Shown: piece by piece, positions 50,570 to 59,744 of the stretch
Position numbering within the stretch: position 1 is the stretch's first letter
Layout of the letters: each line of letters opens with the position of its first letter
NCBI RefSeq assembly: GCF_000686125.1
Contig: NZ_JMMA01000002.1
Span: 2,108,001-2,172,000, forward strand
Source: Ruminococcus sp. NK3A76
Lineage (GTDB): Bacteria; Bacillota; Clostridia; Oscillospirales; Ruminococcaceae
DNA: 64,000 nt
Direction of reading: 5' to 3'
Made by a program: the position numbers and the translations under genes
Notes under the pieces: model-generated
What the model was told of the DNA's origin: nothing
What the model saw: the letters and a program-made list of their open reading frames with translations, nothing else
The model's database searches: none

Positions 50570-53194
50570 TTATTTGCCAAGTGCTGCGATCGACTGGCCT
50601 ATCTTCTCCATTTTCTCCTGAGCCTTTGCGAGCTTTTCCTTCTGCTCGTTTATGAGCTTTTCGGGTGCTTTTGCAAGGAAGCCCTGGTTTGAGAGCTTGG
50701 AGCTTAAGAAGTCTATATCCTTCTGAACAGCCTTCTTTTCCTTTTCAAGACGTGCAAGCTCCTTCTCTGTGTCGATTATCTCAGAGAGCGGTATGAACAT
50801 TCTTGCGCAGTCTGTAACTGCAACTGCACAGTCCTTGCCGTCAAAGCCCTCGTCTGCAAAGCTGATCTCGCTTGCAGATGCAAGGCGCTCAAAGAACATA
50901 AAGCCCTTTTCAAATGCCGCCTTGTCAGCTGTCTCGATAAACAGCTTAGCCTTTACGCTCGGGGGAACGTTCATCTCGCCCCTAACATTTCTTACTGCAC
51001 TGATAGCAGCAACTACCTTTTCAAAGTCAGCCTCGTCCTGTGCGAAATCAAGTGCCTCGTCGTATACAGGGAACTGCTGTACCATTATAGCGCTCTCGCC
51101 GTCCGTGAGCACCTGCCATATCTCCTCTGTGATATACGGCATGAACGGGTGCAGGAGCTTTAGCATACCCTTCATTACCCATACCAGAACGTGCTGTGCT
51201 GTGAGAGCTGTCTCGCCGCCTGCTGCTATCCTCGGCTTTGTGAGCTCGATATACCAGTCGCAGTATACGTCCCAGATAAAGTCATAGAGCTTTGCAACAG
51301 CCACGCCGAGCTCGAACTTGTCAAGGTTCTCGTTCACTTCCTTAGCAAGGCGGTTGAACTTTGATACAACCCACTTGTCCTCAGCTGTCAGGTTATCCGG
51401 CAGGCTGTCAGACTTGAAGTCCTCAGGCAGGTTCATCATGATAAAGCGTGAAGCGTTCCAGAGCTTGTTTGCAAAGTTTCTTGAAGCCTTTACCTTATCA
51501 TCTATATAACGCATATCATTTCCGGGTGCATTGCCTGTTGCGAGCATGAATCTCAGAGCATCTGCACCGTAGTTGTCTATTACCTCGAGCGGGTCGATAC
51601 CGTTGCCGAGGGATTTTGACATCTTAAGGCCGTTTGCGTCTCTTACAAGGCCGTGGATAAGCACTGTCGAGAAGGGCTTCTTGCCCATATACTCCATACC
51701 TGCAACTATCATTCTCGATACCCAGAAGGTTATGATATCATAGCCGGTAACGAGAGTGTTTGTCGGGTAGAACTTTTCAAGCTCGGGTGTCTTGTCAGGC
51801 CAGCCCATTACAGAGAAAGGCCACAGAGCCGACGAGAACCATGTATCGAGCGTATCAGGATCCTGGCGCATAGGCTTGCCGCACTTGGGGCATACTGCAC
51901 TCTCGTCCTTGGTGACTACCATTTCGCCGCAGTCGTCGCAGTAGAATGCAGGTATCCTGTGACCCCACCACAGCTGACGTGATATACACCAGTCTCTTAT
52001 ATCGTTCATCCAGTTGAAGTAGTTCTTCTCAAATCTTTCGGGAACGAACTTGATATCCTTGCTCTCAACCGCCTTTATAGCAGGCTTTGCAAGCTCGTCC
52101 ATCTTAACGAACCACTGTAGAGAAACTCTCGGCTCAACTGTCGTGCCGCAGCGGTAGCAGGTGCCGACATTGTGCTCATGCTCCTCTGTGTATGCAAGGA
52201 AGCCGCCTGCCTCCAAGTCTTCAACTATCTTCTTTCTTGCCTCGTATCTGTCCATGCCGGCATATGCAGGATAATCATCAACTATCTTTGCATCTTCGGT
52301 GAGGACGTTTATTACGGGCAGGTCGTGTCTTCTGCCCACCTCGAAGTCGTTGGGGTCGTGTGCAGGGGTTATCTTAACAACGCCTGTACCAAAGTCCATA
52401 GCAACGTAGTTATCAGCAACTACGGGTATCTCTCTGTTTACAAGAGGGAGGATAAGTGTCTTGCCGACGATATCCTTATATCTCTCGTCCTTGGGGTTGA
52501 CTGCTACTGCGGTATCGCCGAGCAGAGTCTCAGGTCTTGTGGTAGCAAGCTCAAGGTAGCCCGAGCCGTCCTTGAAGGGGTATTTGAGGTGCCAGAAATG
52601 GCCTGCCTGATCCTCATAGTTTACCTCGGCATTCGAGATAGATGTAAGGCAGTGAGGGCACCAGTTGATTATCCTCTCGCCACGGTATATAAGACCCTTG
52701 TTATAATAGCTTACGAAAACTTCCTTAACGGCCTTTGAACAGCCCTCGTCCATAGTAAAGCGCTCTCTTGACCAGTCGCAGGAGGTGCCGAGCTTCTTTA
52801 ACTGCTCAACTATCCTGCCGCCGTACTGCTTTCTCCAGTCCCACGCACGCTCCAAGAACTTATCTCTGCCGATATCGTCCTTGGTGAGGCCTTCCTTTCT
52901 CATAGCCTCAACTATCTTAGCTTCAGTAGCGATAGATGCATGGTCAGTGCCGGGCACCCACAGAGCCTCGAAGCCTGACATTCTCTTGTAGCGGATAAGG
53001 ATATCCTGCAGGGTATTGTCAAGTGCATGGCCCATATGCAGCTGACCTGTTATATTCGGAGGGGGTATAACTATCGAATAAGGGGGCTTCTTTGAATTCA
53101 CGTCAGCCTTGAAATAGCCGCCGTCAAGCCACATTTTATAGATCCTGTCCTCGAACTCTTTTGGTTCATAGGTTTTTGCAAGCTCTTTTTTCAT
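50570..53194 (-). CDS. valS: Valyl-tRNA synthetase
   Basis: An 874-residue class I synthetase. The HIGH motif reads HMGH in NITGQLHMGHALDNT near residue 45. The KMSKS motif lies in GLKMSKSLGNG near residue 520. An editing (CP1) domain, a zinc finger (CDDCGEMV...CPKCGKP), the anticodon-binding domain and the C-terminal coiled coil (about 810-874) typical of bacterial ValS follow. The start at 53194 has AAAGGACAG before it; the longer ORF start was rejected. No T-box leader was seen upstream (only ~130 bases to the next gene). Confidence 0.97.
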   Translation of the reverse strand: MKKELAKTYEPKEFEDRIYKMWLDGGYFKADVNSKKPPYSIVIPPPNITGQLHMGHALDNTLQDILIRYKRMSGFEALWVPGTDHASIATEAKIVEAMRKEGLTKDDIGRDKFLERAWDWRKQYGGRIVEQLKKLGTSCDWSRERFTMDEGCSKAVKEVFVSYYNKGLIYRGERIINWCPHCLTSISNAEVNYEDQAGHFWHLKYPFKDGSGYLELATTRPETLLGDTAVAVNPKDERYKDIVGKTLILPLVNREIPVVADNYVAMDFGTGVVKITPAHDPNDFEVGRRHDLPVINVLTEDAKIVDDYPAYAGMDRYEARKKIVEDLEAGGFLAYTEEHEHNVGTCYRCGTTVEPRVSLQWFVKMDELAKPAIKAVESKDIKFVPERFEKNYFNWMNDIRDWCISRQLWWGHRIPAFYCDDCGEMVVTKDESAVCPKCGKPMRQDPDTLDTWFSSALWPFSVMGWPDKTPELEKFYPTNTLVTGYDIITFWVSRMIVAGMEYMGKKPFSTVLIHGLVRDANGLKMSKSLGNGIDPLEVIDNYGADALRFMLATGNAPGNDMRYIDDKVKASRNFANKLWNASRFIMMNLPEDFKSDSLPDNLTAEDKWVVSKFNRLAKEVNENLDKFELGVAVAKLYDFIWDVYCDWYIELTKPRIAAGGETALTAQHVLVWVMKGMLKLLHPFMPYITEEIWQVLTDGESAIMVQQFPVYDEALDFAQDEADFEKVVAAISAVRNVRGEMNVPPSVKAKLFIETADKAAFEKGFMFFERLASASEISFADEGFDGKDCAVAVTDCARMFIPLSEIIDTEKELARLEKEKKAVQKDIDFLSSKLSNQGFLAKAPEKLINEQKEKLAKAQEKMEKIGQSIAALGK

Positions 53195-53290
53195 CTTTAT
53201 CTGTCCTTTACAAAATAATAGTTTACATTTTATTATCGCACATTTTACGCAAAATGTCAAGGCAGAGAGGGCTTTTTAATAAAAAATTAA

Positions 53291-53317
53291 GGCACACCCA
53301 CCAAAGGCAGGTATGCC
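53291..53317 (-). terminator. Intrinsic terminator of the XRE-TPR gene
   Basis: GGCATACC pairs with GGTGTGCC-type sequence (53310-53317 with 53291-53298) and is followed by TTAATTTTTTATT on the minus strand. Confidence 0.8.
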
Positions 53318-53325
53318 GTATGTTA

Positions 53326-54435
53326 TTATTTGGTTATCTTGGCTTTGAGCTTGCGAATAAGGGCGTTAAAGCTGGGGTCGCCTTCAAAGGCTTCACAGAA
53401 TTTGTTTTCGGGTTTTGCAATAATGTTATATATGCTGTCATAAGCGGTATTGGGATCCATTTTGAGAACCTTTATCTGATCGTCGTCCATCTCGCTAAGC
53501 CAGCAGGGAGAATATTTTGCTCCGGCGGAACGGTTCTCGTAGCTATCGGCATGGTCGTATGCAGACCAAAGCATATCAAGGGATTTTTCTTTATCACCGA
53601 GCTTTAAGTACAGCTCCGCCTGCACTGCTGCGTTGACCGATAATTTGCCGTGGAAAAAGTTCGGCTTTCCGCCTGTTATCAGCTCTGTCAACGCATCATC
53701 AGCCTTTAGTATCTCAATTCTCTGTTCATAGGTATAGGAATCATCACGGGATATCTCCCAAAACAGACGGTGCATCATCTGTGTCATGCTCCAAAGCAAA
53801 GCTGACTGCCTGCGTGCAAGGGCTTCCTTTCCCTCGTAAAGATCGGCTAAAAACCTTTCTCTCGTGCAATATACATTTGGCAGCGACATGACCAGCTTTT
53901 CACCCTTTTCCTTATCGTGCAGATAATAGACGTATTGCCCGATAAGCACCTGTTTTGTGAAGTTATTGTCATCGGTAGGCTTGTAGTATTTAAGTGCCCT
54001 TTCGCATAGGGCTATTATCTCGTCCGACTTTTCTTTTTTAAGCTCCTCTGTGTCTGCCTTGCCCTGAACAAAATAGTAATTGCGCAAAGCAAATGCGAGT
54101 TCAGTAAGCAGATCGGGCTCGTTTGGATAGATTTTCAGCTGCTCCCTGAGATATTCAGCCGTGCTCAGCTGATCGCCTTGCTCCTGATATTTATTGACCT
54201 GCTTAAGTATCTTATCGACTTCCTCTTCCTTGCGCCTTATATCCACCCCGAGCAGAAAGTCTGTCGTCACATCAAAGAAATTCGCAAGTGCCGGCAGCTG
54301 CGAGATATCGGGGGCTGTGCGGTCTGTCTCCCACTGGCTTACTGCACGGGAGGTTATGCCGAGAGCATCGGCGAGCTGCTCCTGGGTTATATCCTGCTCC
54401 TGGCGAAGCTGTTTTATAGTTGTTCCTATTGACAT
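53326..54435 (-). CDS. XRE regulator with tetratricopeptide-like domain
   Basis: A 369-residue protein. Residues 1-65 are an XRE helix-turn-helix (QEQDITQEQLADALGITSRAVSQWE). The remaining ~300 residues are helical with TPR-like repeats (QEQGDQLSTAEYLREQLKIYPNEPDLLTELAFALRN and later KLGDKEKSLDMLW). This resembles RNPP-like or stress regulators that sense a peptide or partner through the repeats. No cognate peptide gene is visible nearby. The start at 54435 (MSIGTT) follows AAGGAGTG. It has its own terminator. Confidence 0.86.
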   Translation of the reverse strand: MSIGTTIKQLRQEQDITQEQLADALGITSRAVSQWETDRTAPDISQLPALANFFDVTTDFLLGVDIRRKEEEVDKILKQVNKYQEQGDQLSTAEYLREQLKIYPNEPDLLTELAFALRNYYFVQGKADTEELKKEKSDEIIALCERALKYYKPTDDNNFTKQVLIGQYVYYLHDKEKGEKLVMSLPNVYCTRERFLADLYEGKEALARRQSALLWSMTQMMHRLFWEISRDDSYTYEQRIEILKADDALTELITGGKPNFFHGKLSVNAAVQAELYLKLGDKEKSLDMLWSAYDHADSYENRSAGAKYSPCWLSEMDDDQIKVLKMDPNTAYDSIYNIIAKPENKFCEAFEGDPSFNALIRKLKAKITK

Positions 54436-54677
54436 ATTATCACTCCTTACCATTTTTCAAAAGCGCCTTTGTTGATATCATTATAACCCATTATACCGCA
54501 TTTGACAAGGAAGTATTTGCAGAGCCGGGGTATAGCAGCGCTTGGGTTTTTCAAGAGTAGCTATTTGAGCGTTATAAATTTATAGGGCTTTATGTATCAG
54601 CTTTTGCATAAATTTCCCCATTGCAGGCAATAATAGACACAAAGAGCCGACAGGCTTATTGAAAGGAAAGATGCAAA

Positions 54678-55397
54678 ATGAAATTTACAGGCAGGTTAGC
54701 AAAGGTCCTCGGAGCAAAGGGGCTTTACATCACGGCAGCCGCAAGCCTTGCGGTCATGGCAGGCGCAGGCATTCTCGCCTACAACAAGGCTATAGGTTCG
54801 GTGAATGAGAGCTTTGAGCTCAACATTCCCGAAAGCTCGCTGACAGAGCAGGCAGAAGCCAACAAAACAGATGTAAAGAAGCCGGTGCGTGACGACAGCT
54901 CGGAAAAGGACAAAAAGGAAGTCTCCCCCGACGAGAGCACAGGCGAGAATGTGAAAAACGACAAGGTCTACAACACCCAGCCAAACATCATGCCGGTAAA
55001 CGGCGAGATAATCAACCCATTCAGTGGCGGCGAGCTGGTAAAGAGCGAGACCTTAGGCGTGTGGAAGACGCACGACGGCGTTGACATCAAGGCCGACAAG
55101 GGCACGGCAGTAAAGGCCATGAACAAGGGTACAGTCACAAAGGTGTGGGAAGACACTCTCTGGGGCTACTGCGTCATTATCGACCACGGCAACGGCATTG
55201 TCGGGCATTATTACAGCCTTACGAGCGCTGTGGCTGTCGCCGAGGGCGACGAAGTCAATTCGGGTGACATCATCGGCTATGTGGGCGATTCGGCAGTAGT
55301 CGAGAACACCGAAGGCGCACATCTGCATTTTGCCATAAAGCAAAACGGCGAGTGGACAGACCCTATAGCTTATATCAACCCCCTGAGTATAAAATGA
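54678..55397 (+). CDS. SpoIIQ-like M23 peptidase-domain protein
   Basis: A 239-residue membrane-anchored protein: N-terminal helix (about residues 17-36), Glu/Lys/Asp-rich linker and a LytM/M23 domain (about 115-235). Zinc-ligand positions look intact: His and Asp in THDGVDI and the HLHF motif near the C terminus; SpoIIQ of Bacillus lacks the first His, clostridial SpoIIQ keeps it. In spore formers SpoIIQ tethers the forespore to the mother cell. Length and topology fit, but other M23 proteins look similar. The ATG has AAAGGAAAG upstream. Confidence 0.82.
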   Translation: MKFTGRLAKVLGAKGLYITAAASLAVMAGAGILAYNKAIGSVNESFELNIPESSLTEQAEANKTDVKKPVRDDSSEKDKKEVSPDESTGENVKNDKVYNTQPNIMPVNGEIINPFSGGELVKSETLGVWKTHDGVDIKADKGTAVKAMNKGTVTKVWEDTLWGYCVIIDHGNGIVGHYYSLTSAVAVAEGDEVNSGDIIGYVGDSAVVENTEGAHLHFAIKQNGEWTDPIAYINPLSIK

Positions 55398-55407
55398 TCA
55401 AGCATAC

Positions 55408-55443
55408 AAAAAACCGCAGGCTTTCTAAACCTGCGGTTTTTCC
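55408..55443 (+). terminator. Intrinsic terminator of the SpoIIQ-like gene
   Basis: AAACCGCAGG (55411-55420) pairs with CCTGCGGTTT (55430-55439), then T run. Confidence 0.9.
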
Positions 55444-55471
55444 CTTCAATTTTGCCTTTCATGGCTTTATT

Positions 55472-55515
55472 CAATATCGCACAAAGCCGACTGGCGGTCT
55501 TTGTATGGTATTGCC
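55472..55515. repeat. Short hairpin copy of the GGCAATACCGCAC family
   Basis: CAATATCGCACAAAG pairs with CTTTGTATGGTATTG around a GC-rich loop, and the right half equals the right end of the 13392-13575 element (GGCGGTCTTTGT followed by a GGTATTGCC end). It is a minimal, internally deleted copy. Confidence 0.65.
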
Positions 55516-55532
55516 TTATGCCCTTGCGGACT

Positions 55533-57335
55533 TTATTCGGCTTTCTTTTTACCGAGCAGCAGCTTGTTTATAAGTATTGCAGCGCTCGAATATGCAAGTA
55601 CAGTTATCGAAAGCACCATCATAAGTATCCTTACCTTGCTCAATGTGCTGTCGCCTGTCTTGGGGTTAGCGCTTGCCTGCTGTGCGGCATCTGCGACCTT
55701 GCTCTCTACTGCGGCACTGTCGATAGTAACGATGTCTGTCTTTGCCGGAAGATCCGAAGAAGGCTCAGCTGTTTCATCATCGTCTTCTTCCATGTCATCG
55801 GCGTCTTCATCGCCCTGTGCATCGACTGTGTCGTCATCATCTGATGCATCTGCGTCTTCGTCAGCGTCTTCATCAGCGATAACGTCTGCATCGTCTGTAT
55901 CTGCTGTGTCGTCTGTATCATCAGCAGTGTCAGCAACAGCTGTGCTGTCCTGATCTGCTGTGTCTTCATCGTCGTTCGTGTCAGCTGTGTCGGCTATATC
56001 TGCTGTATCAGCTGTATCTGCGTTAAGCTCTTCCTGCTCTGCGTCAGGTGAAGCTATCGTAGTATCAGCTTCTGTCTCGTCTGCATCAGCTGTCTGCTCC
56101 TCTGCACCGCCGTTTGCAAACTTGATGCTTACGTCCTCGATGCTTATCTCGGAGCCGTCCTTTATGTAATAGAACTGAACTGCCGCCGAGCCGTTGAGTG
56201 TTGAAAGGTCAACATTCTCAGCGTGCCATACAGTCTCTGTGCCGCCTGTTGTAGCGTTCTCGAAAGACTGCCATTCGCCGTTGTATGTACCGAAGCCGAG
56301 TGCGCCTGTAACGTTACCGCTTGAAGCCACCTTTACCTCGATGTCTGCAACGCCGCTGAGGTCGTTTGTATAATCGCTCAGGTCAAAGCAATACTGAACT
56401 GTGCTCTCAGAATTGAAGTCGCCGCCCTCCTGGGTGTAGCTGTAAAGTATCTCGCCTTCACCGCTGCTTATTACCTCAGGCTCCTCCTTGACTGTCTCAG
56501 CAGGCTCTGTCTCGGCCTTCTGCTCAGTTACTTCGGGGGCTTTTGTTGTGGTAACTTCTTCTGTAGTCTCAGCCGCCTTTTCAGTAGTCACGGCCTTGGT
56601 AGTTGTCTCTGCTGTCTTGGTGGTCGTTACTGCCTTAGTGGTAGTTTCTTCTGCTTTGGTAGTGGTAACTGCCTTTGTCGTGGTAGTTGCCTTAGTAGTT
56701 GTCTCGGCGGCCTTGGTAGTTGTTGCTGCCTTGGTCGTCGTTTCAGCCTTGGTTGTAGTTGTTGCTTTTGTGGTGGTAGCCTTTGTAGTCACAGCAGGCT
56801 CCTCAGTGCCCTTTACCTTGAGCGTTACAGGAGAGTTCTGTGTAGGAACCTTATAGTCAGCGTTTACATATGCGCTGCTTGAATCAGCCACCATGTTCTC
56901 AACATCTATCCAGTAGTCGAATGTTCCCTTAGCTGTGTCCTTGACATCAAAATAGAGTGTTGTGACATTTCCCGAGCTGCTCACGTTGGTGCCGCTCATA
57001 TTCGCACCGACTATCTTTATAACGCCGCTGTCGAATTCGTTGTTGGCAACTACTGAGAACGGGCCGCCTGCGCTCATATCCTTATCGGGTACATAAACGC
57101 TTACTGCACTCGGGTCGTAGTGAACATCTATCGTGAATCCAGCGATGCCTGACTCTGACGGTATATAATCAAGTGTAAGTGCAACTCTTTCACCGGGAAC
57201 AAGCTCATACTTGTCAGGTGTTAATGTCAGCCTGTTTGCACTTGATGCAGATATAACAGGTGTCAGCAGGCTCGATGTCATCAGAACTGCTGTCGATACA
57301 GCTATTGCCGCCTTGCTTACCTTTAGCTTTTGCAT
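55533..57335 (-). CDS. Wall-anchored cohesin protein (ScaE-like)
   Basis: A 600-residue exported protein with a signal peptide (cut near residue 30). Residues ~35-176 form a cohesin domain (ALTLDYIPSESGIAGFTIDV, HYDPSAVSV, GVIKIVGANMSG, VTTLYFDVKD). A TTKA-repeat linker (about 180-275), a beta-sandwich region (about 300-420) resembling a carbohydrate-binding module and an Asp/Ala/Thr-rich linker follow. The C-terminal sorting signal is NPKTGD, hydrophobic helix, LLGKKK. In Ruminococcus flavefaciens, ScaE is a wall-bound single-cohesin scaffoldin that anchors the cellulosome. The start at 57335 follows AAGGAGGT. The adjacent divergent gene encodes a dockerin protein. Confidence 0.85.
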   Translation of the reverse strand: MQKLKVSKAAIAVSTAVLMTSSLLTPVISASSANRLTLTPDKYELVPGERVALTLDYIPSESGIAGFTIDVHYDPSAVSVYVPDKDMSAGGPFSVVANNEFDSGVIKIVGANMSGTNVSSSGNVTTLYFDVKDTAKGTFDYWIDVENMVADSSSAYVNADYKVPTQNSPVTLKVKGTEEPAVTTKATTTKATTTTKAETTTKAATTTKAAETTTKATTTTKAVTTTKAEETTTKAVTTTKTAETTTKAVTTEKAAETTEEVTTTKAPEVTEQKAETEPAETVKEEPEVISSGEGEILYSYTQEGGDFNSESTVQYCFDLSDYTNDLSGVADIEVKVASSGNVTGALGFGTYNGEWQSFENATTGGTETVWHAENVDLSTLNGSAAVQFYYIKDGSEISIEDVSIKFANGGAEEQTADADETEADTTIASPDAEQEELNADTADTADIADTADTNDDEDTADQDSTAVADTADDTDDTADTDDADVIADEDADEDADASDDDDTVDAQGDEDADDMEEDDDETAEPSSDLPAKTDIVTIDSAAVESKVADAAQQASANPKTGDSTLSKVRILMMVLSITVLAYSSAAILINKLLLGKKKAE

Positions 57336-57533
57336 AGTATTACCTCCTTGTTCTTCAGGTAATGTGGTGAAGCCAATGAGCGGGCCGGGAGTAAAAAAAC
57401 TCCCGCCCATTCATCCGCTCCGAAATTTTTACACACTTGGGAACAGCGAGAAATTTTGTACGATTTGTTTTGGGTGCCGTTTTAGACTTCACGCTTATCC
57501 CCCTTCAGCACTGAATTTAAAGTGCTGCCGGTA
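57336..57533 (-). promoter_or_regulatory. Long structured leader of the cohesin gene
   Basis: A minus-strand -10 TATAAT (57540-57545) lies ~200 bases before the start codon; the -35 is weak. The leader contains hairpins CAGCAC/GTGCTG (57507-57528 region) and a strong CGGGAGT/ACTCCCG (about 57386-57406). No riboswitch class was recognised. Confidence 0.45.
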
Positions 57534-57748
57534 AGACATATTATAACAAAACATTCCAAAAAAATCTATTGTTATTCCGTACAAAAAAGTGTCCGAAATT
57601 TTGGTTACTATTTGTCTTTATGTCACCTGAAACTAAATATCGTTGCCGGGCAGAGTGTCAGACACTAAATATAGATGTAACCGTTTTGTAATTTTTAAAA
57701 AGTAGAATACTTGTTCTTTTGTAAACTTTCTATGAACAGATTTTCCTC

Positions 57749-57777
57749 TTGACAAATTGCGACACTCCTATTATAAT
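57749..57777 (+). promoter_or_regulatory. Consensus promoter of the dockerin gene
   Basis: Perfect TTGACA (57749-57754), 17-base spacer, perfect TATAAT (57772-57777), 54 bases before the start codon. Confidence 0.92.
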
Positions 57778-57830
57778 ATAAAATACACACCCCCCAAGGG
57801 GATAATCTATTATGAAGGAAGTGAGCAGAA

Positions 57831-59660
57831 ATGGGGCTTATGAGCCGGGTGCTCGGCACACTCAGCGCCGCAGCGATCGCCCTGACGATGTGTCAGGCAT
57901 TTGACCTGAGAGCGGCAGCAGCCAACAAGTCAGGCGTGGTAACAGCCGATTCGCTGAATGTCAGAAGCGGTGCAGGCACTAACAATTCTATAATCACCTC
58001 GATAAACGAAGGCACGAGCGTCACGATAAAAGGTGAAGCCTTAGATGCCTCCGGTCAGAAATGGTACAAGATAACCGCCGGCGGCACAACAGGCTATGTC
58101 AGCGCATGGTATATAGATGTAGTCAGCTCAGACAGCACCCAGTCTGCTTCAAGCAATACAGACAATACATCGGCCGGCACGGCAAAGACCACTTCGACCA
58201 CAACAGCCTCGACAGGCATGAGCGACAAGGAGTTCGAGAGCTACATGAAGTCCCAGGGCTTCCCGGAGAGCTACAAGCCCATGCTCAGAGAGCTGCACAA
58301 GGATCACCCTAACTGGATATTCATGGCGCAGAAGACAGGTCTTGACTGGAACTATGTTCTCAGCGAGGAATGTGTTCTCGGCAGGAGTCTCGTTCCGTCA
58401 TATGCGCTTGATTCGTGGAAGTCGATGAAGGAAGGCGCTTACGACTACAAGACCGGCACCTGGTACGGCCTTGACGGAAGCTGGGTACAGGCATCAGACG
58501 AGATAATCGCCTATTACCTTGACCCGAGAAACTTCCTTGACGACACGAACATCTTCATGTTTGAAAACCTTTCATACAACTCGAAGGTACACAATATAGA
58601 GGGCGTTAAGGCAATTCTGGCCGACACCTTCATGAAGGGCGGCTTCACTGCCCCTGACACAGGCGTTTACTATACATACGCACAGACATTTATGGACGCT
58701 GCAAAGCAGTCGGGCGTTTCCCCCTATCACCTTGCAGCAAGATGCCGCAACGAGCAGGGCGTAAGCGGTGCTCCCCAGTCGCTCGGCACAACATCAGGCT
58801 ATGAGGGCTATTACAACTTCTTCGACGTGCAGGCATTTGCCACGGCAAAGCTCACAGCTGCACAGATGGGCTGCAAATATGCCATGACCACCAACCCGAC
58901 ATATCTTCTCCCCTGGACTAACCAGTACAAGTCGATTGTCGGCGGCTCGATATTCTTAGGCACAGGCTACATCTCCAAGGAGCAGGACACGCTCTACCTA
59001 CAGAAATTCGACGTGGCTGACGGCGGCAACGGCTATTTCTACCACCAGTACATGACCTGCATATTCGGTCAGGCAACCGAGGCAGTATCGCTTAAGAACG
59101 CATACTCCGACAAGGTGCTTGCATCGGCTATGGAGTTCAAGATACCCGTATACAACAATATGCCCGAGACTCAGTATTACAAGCCGGGCAGCGAGAACAA
59201 CAACAATAACTATCTAAAGAGCCTGTCTGTAAAGGGGCAGAAGCTCTCGCCGACATTCAACAAGTTCACTCAGGAATACACGATGACTGTTGCTGAGAAT
59301 GTTTCCAGTATCAAGGTGTCTGCTGCTGTTTCCGACAAGGACGCAAAGGTAAGCGGCACAGGAAACAAGACGCTCAAATACGGCAAGAACACGATAAAGC
59401 TGACAGTTACCGCACCAAGCGGTGCCAAGAGAGTATACACGCTGACCGTGACACGAAAAGGCAGCGAGACGAAGACTGTAAAGGGCGATGTATCAGGCAA
59501 CAGCAAGCTCGATATATCAGATGCCCTGCTGATAATGAAATACTCATCAGGCAACACCAAGCTGACCAAGGCTCAGCTGACCCTTGCAGACTACAACGGC
59601 GACAAGAGCGTGAATGTCATAGATGCTCTGTCGATAATGAAAAAGCTAAGCAAGAAATAA
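57831..59660 (+). CDS. Dockerin-bearing glucosaminidase-like wall protein
   Basis: A 609-residue exported protein: signal peptide (about 1-30), bacterial SH3 domain (about 33-95, SLNVRSGAGTNNSI), Thr/Ser linker, a long central domain (about 130-440; HPNWIFMAQKTGLDW, YYLDPRNFL, ARCRNEQGVSG) of the GH73/LytB-like glucosaminidase type, a cadherin-like beta-sandwich (about 460-545) and a C-terminal type I dockerin (about 550-609; two Ca-loop repeats, GDVSGNSKLDISDALLIM and DYNGDKSVNVIDALSIM). The dockerin should plug into a cohesin. The nearest is the wall-anchored cohesin encoded divergently. It would be a peptidoglycan-active cellulosome component. ATG follows GGAAGTGAG. Confidence 0.86.
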   Translation: MGLMSRVLGTLSAAAIALTMCQAFDLRAAAANKSGVVTADSLNVRSGAGTNNSIITSINEGTSVTIKGEALDASGQKWYKITAGGTTGYVSAWYIDVVSSDSTQSASSNTDNTSAGTAKTTSTTTASTGMSDKEFESYMKSQGFPESYKPMLRELHKDHPNWIFMAQKTGLDWNYVLSEECVLGRSLVPSYALDSWKSMKEGAYDYKTGTWYGLDGSWVQASDEIIAYYLDPRNFLDDTNIFMFENLSYNSKVHNIEGVKAILADTFMKGGFTAPDTGVYYTYAQTFMDAAKQSGVSPYHLAARCRNEQGVSGAPQSLGTTSGYEGYYNFFDVQAFATAKLTAAQMGCKYAMTTNPTYLLPWTNQYKSIVGGSIFLGTGYISKEQDTLYLQKFDVADGGNGYFYHQYMTCIFGQATEAVSLKNAYSDKVLASAMEFKIPVYNNMPETQYYKPGSENNNNNYLKSLSVKGQKLSPTFNKFTQEYTMTVAENVSSIKVSAAVSDKDAKVSGTGNKTLKYGKNTIKLTVTAPSGAKRVYTLTVTRKGSETKTVKGDVSGNSKLDISDALLIMKYSSGNTKLTKAQLTLADYNGDKSVNVIDALSIMKKLSKK

Positions 59661-59698
59661 CGACTTTTACTGACCATAACGACCACCTAATAAAAGAG

Positions 59699-59735
59699 CC
59701 CCCTTCGGAAACTGCAACCTTCCGGAGGGGGTATC
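59699..59735. terminator. Terminator between the dockerin gene and araD
   Basis: CCCCCTTCGGAA pairs with TTCCGGAGGGGG (59699-59710 with 59720-59731), followed by TATCTTT. Confidence 0.85.
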
Positions 59736-59744
59736 TTTGTCTAT

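Noticed and set aside
53195-53325. T-box upstream of valS
   Set aside because: The space is too short and no T-box motif is present.
55533-57335. CRISPR or satellite repeat suggested by repetitive TTKA and Asp-rich coding sequence
   Set aside because: The repeats lie in frame inside a protein linker, with codon-level variation, and have no spacers.
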